Of a stretch of DNA of 7,577 nt, positions 5,616-7,577 are shown one piece after another. Origin of the DNA: UMGS946 sp048421225. GTDB taxonomy: Bacteria; Bacillota; Clostridia; Christensenellales; CAG-138. Within the stretch, counting starts at the first letter, position 1. Every line of letters begins with the position of its first letter. The notes under the pieces were generated by a model that saw only the letters and a program-made list of their open reading frames with translations, had not been told where the DNA came from and searched no databases. The stretch lies in the NCBI GenBank assembly GCA_048421225.1, contig DBFNRV010000138.1:1-7577 (forward strand). The letters run 5' to 3'. The position numbers and the translations under genes are program-made.

Positions 5616-7276
5616 TGAGAAATAAGATCTTAAAGAGTATATGCTTGATATCGGCGCTCTCTATGGTGCTGGTATCGGCTATAGCCTTTGGCGTAATGTA
5701 CGGCGACTTTTACGAAAGCATGAAGCAGGAAGTAAAGCGGGAGGCGTCCAATCTTATCATGGCGGAAGAGTACTTTGGCCAGGAATACCTAAGCTCGGTC
5801 AATTTAGGAAGCGGCGATAGGATTACGCTGGTTTCGGCGGACGGCACGGTGCTGTTTGACAGCTACGCGGACGAGGACTCAATGGGGAACCATCTCCAAA
5901 GGCCAGAGGTGCAGAAGGCTTTGACGGATGGCTTTGGCGAGGAGACACGTCTTTCAGAAACCATAGACGAGCAGACCTATTATTATGCGGTTTTGCTTAA
6001 AAGTGGCGATATACTACGCATATCAAGGATAACGGACAGCGTGGTGGCCTCCGCGCTTAACCTTCTTCCATGGCTTATTGTCGCGGCGGGGGTAGTACTG
6101 GTGCTGTCTATTGTTGTGGCCCGCGGCGTAACGGGACGGATAATAAAGCCGATAAATGAGATTGACCTCGACGCGCCCGAAAGCTGCGTTGTATACGATG
6201 AGTTGGCGCCCCTGCTGACAAGAATACGCAACCAGAATAAGGTTATTGTTGATCATATGAAGGCTCTTACGGAAAAGGAGAGGGAGTTTTCTACCCTTAC
6301 CGAAAACATGCGCGAGGGATTCATTCTCGTTAACAGCCATTCGGAGGTAGTGGCCCATAACGAAAGCGCCGCCAGAACGTTGGGCTTTCATATAAACGAA
6401 AAGAGTTCGAGAAACGTAATAGCGTTCAATCGGAGCGCGGATTTTCAAAGCCTGGTGCAAACCGCAATCAGCGGACTCTCGGCTGAACGCGTAACCGAGA
6501 TAAACAACCGTTATTACCAGTTCATGGCCAATCCTATATGGTCGGGCGAGGAGACAAAGGGAGCGGTCGTTCTCATAATTGATATTACGGAAAGGGAGGA
6601 AAGGGAACGGCTTAGGCGCGAATTCACAGCCAATGTGTCACATGAACTAAAGACCCCGCTTACCTCAATATCAGGTTATGCTGAGATCATTAATAACGGG
6701 CTTGTCAGGGCTGAGGACGTACCCAGATTCGCAAAAAACATATATGATGAAGCAGGGCGGCTGATTACGCTTATAAACGATATAATCGAGCTGTCTCAGC
6801 TTGATGAAAATGCCGAGGGAATGCCGAAAGAGCCCGTTAACCTATATGAGGTTGCAAAGGATATCGTTAATAGGTTGCGTCCAAGCGCCGATAAAGCTGG
6901 GGTGACCTTGTCAATACAAGGCATGCCATGCGAGGTAATGGGAGTGAGACGCCTGCTGGACGAGATGGTATATAATCTTGTCGACAATGCTATAAAATAT
7001 AATAAGCCCGGCGGGAGCGTAAAGGTAGCGCTGAATAAGTTTAATGGCCATACAGTGCTTTCAGTATCTGATACGGGTATCGGAATAAGAAAGGAAGAGC
7101 AGGAGCGTGTCTTTGAGCGCTTTTACCGTGTGGACAGAAGCCGTTCAAGGGAGGCGGGTGGAACGGGCCTGGGGCTCTCCATAGTCAAACACGGGGCAAT
7201 GCTACATGGGGCGGGTATAAGATTAGATAGCGAGCTGAACAAAGGAACGGATGTTACAATAACCTTTAAGCAATAA
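5612..7276 (+). CDS. phoR: Phosphate-sensing histidine kinase (PhoR type)
   Basis: This 554-residue membrane kinase should phosphorylate the regulator encoded before it. Domains in order: membrane helix 1 at about 7-30; an extracytoplasmic region at about 31-147 with SADGTVLFDSYADEDSMGNH at 75-94, typical of the sensor loop in Gram-positive PhoR/WalK-like kinases; membrane helix 2 at about 148-170; a short HAMP-like linker at about 171-209; a PAS domain at about 225-327; a HisKA domain with phospho-accepting His344 in NVSHELKTPL; and a HATPase domain with N-box NLVDNAIKYN at 455-464, G1 DTGIGI at 487-492, F-box FERFYRVDRSRS at 501-512 and G2 GGTGLGLSIVKH at 516-527. All catalytic motifs are present. 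The start overlaps the phoP stop (ATGA at 5612-5615). AAGGA at 5604-5608 is three bases from that ATG and six from the next one at 5615, so translation may begin one codon later. Assignment as PhoR rests on domain layout plus operon position. Confidence 0.9.
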   Translation: MMRNKILKSICLISALSMVLVSAIAFGVMYGDFYESMKQEVKREASNLIMAEEYFGQEYLSSVNLGSGDRITLVSADGTVLFDSYADEDSMGNHLQRPEVQKALTDGFGEETRLSETIDEQTYYYAVLLKSGDILRISRITDSVVASALNLLPWLIVAAGVVLVLSIVVARGVTGRIIKPINEIDLDAPESCVVYDELAPLLTRIRNQNKVIVDHMKALTEKEREFSTLTENMREGFILVNSHSEVVAHNESAARTLGFHINEKSSRNVIAFNRSADFQSLVQTAISGLSAERVTEINNRYYQFMANPIWSGEETKGAVVLIIDITEREERERLRREFTANVSHELKTPLTSISGYAEIINNGLVRAEDVPRFAKNIYDEAGRLITLINDIIELSQLDENAEGMPKEPVNLYEVAKDIVNRLRPSADKAGVTLSIQGMPCEVMGVRRLLDEMVYNLVDNAIKYNKPGGSVKVALNKFNGHTVLSVSDTGIGIRKEEQERVFERFYRVDRSRSREAGGTGLGLSIVKHGAMLHGAGIRLDSELNKGTDVTITFKQ

Positions 7277-7295
7277 CTCAATAATTGTTTTTGAG

Positions 7296-7321
7296 CGGCT
7301 GGCAGGGTTTCCTTCCAGCCG
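7296..7321 (+). terminator. Stem-loop after phoR, probable operon terminator with weak T-tract
   Basis: CGGCTGG at 7296-7302 pairs with CCAGCCG at 7315-7321; the stem continues past one C/T mismatch with AGG (7304-7306) and CCT (7311-7313) around a GTTT loop. It begins 20 bases after the phoR stop. Only two T residues follow before AGCC, so it lacks the usual T-run and may terminate inefficiently, need a factor, or mainly protect the 3' end of the message. Confidence 0.6.
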
Positions 7322-7577
7322 TTAGCCAAAAGGTGTAATTAGGTATCGATAACGAGATGCTGCACAAAATGATAAAGTTACGGCACGCGCACAGCTCGCA
7401 CATGTGTGCTTGTTAAGATAGAAAGCCCCTCAAATCGTATACTTATTAAATATTATATATTAAAACTAAAAAATTGCCTATATGGATTGCAACTAAAAAA
7501 TTAATTGTTCTTGAAGAGAAAGTATATAGCATAGGATAAGTTTTAGTAGCAAATCTAAATTTTAATAACTTTTGTTG
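7322..7577. other. AT-rich intergenic region with a short direct repeat, no gene identified
   Basis: No supported coding region is seen on either strand. The left part (to about 7430) has mixed composition and includes the palindrome CACATGTG within GCACATGTGTGC near 7398-7409. The right part is very AT-rich and contains a perfect 12-base direct repeat, AACTAAAAAATT, at 7464-7475 and 7491-7502. It probably holds upstream control sequence for a gene beyond the window, but no promoter stands out clearly. Confidence 0.5.
7464..7502 (+). repeat. Pair of 12-base direct repeats, AACTAAAAAATT
   Basis: The two perfect copies (7464-7475 and 7491-7502) start 27 bases apart, and the first is followed by, and the second preceded by, ATTGC-like sequence. 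Low complexity in this AT-rich stretch means chance is possible; an operator for the next gene is an alternative. Confidence 0.4.

Noticed and set aside
7354..7413. Nineteen-codon open frame after the operon (starts MLHKMIK)
   Set aside because: No convincing ribosome binding site and no recognisable features; such short frames are expected by chance.
7505..7532. Possible promoter TTGTTC with TAGCAT for a gene beyond the window
   Set aside because: Weak matches at both boxes in AT-rich DNA where chance hits are common, and no downstream gene is visible.
1..7577. CRISPR arrays, tRNA or rRNA genes, insertion sequences, phage or defence genes
   Set aside because: No regularly spaced repeats, no recognisable RNA gene and no transposase, integrase or nuclease motifs were seen on either strand.

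Overview
The window carries a complete phosphate uptake and phosphate-sensing operon on the + strand, in the order pstS-pstC-pstA-pstB-phoU-phoP-phoR, preceded by one small unrecognised membrane-protein gene. Moderate GC, strong AGGAGG-type ribosome binding sites, heavy use of the ATA isoleucine codon, a lipoprotein-type PstS and the operon order all point to a low-to-mid GC Firmicute, most likely an anaerobic member of the Clostridia. This is inference from style and gene order; no rRNA or marker gene is present.

Layout. Bases 1-257 have no convincing gene. Bases 258-590 encode a 110-residue protein with one N-terminal membrane helix built on a regular glycine zipper. Bases 591-811 are intergenic and hold a candidate PhoP-regulated promoter just before pstS. 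Bases 812-7276 form a tightly packed seven-gene unit. After a 65-base gap with a hairpin behind pstS, the remaining genes overlap by four bases (pstC/pstA, phoU/phoP, phoP/phoR) or abut (pstA/pstB, pstB/phoU). A stem-loop follows phoR, and 7322-7577 is AT-rich DNA without a gene.

How the genes work together. PstS is the lipid-anchored phosphate receptor, PstC and PstA form the membrane channel and PstB is the ATPase. PhoU links transporter state to the sensor kinase PhoR, which controls the OmpR-type regulator PhoP. PhoP probably acts on the candidate Pho boxes upstream of pstS, so transporter, sensor and regulator would sit in one self-regulated transcript.

The most unusual feature is PstS. 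Its two halves are in the reverse order compared with the standard protein: the segment normally in the C-terminal half (SREDGSGTRGAF onward) comes first, and the normal mature N-terminus (KIVVAGSSSVTPV) begins near residue 211. The reading frame is intact, so this looks like a natural circular permutation of a periplasmic-binding-protein fold, tethered by a Ser/Pro/Gly-rich linker. The rest of the operon is conventional.
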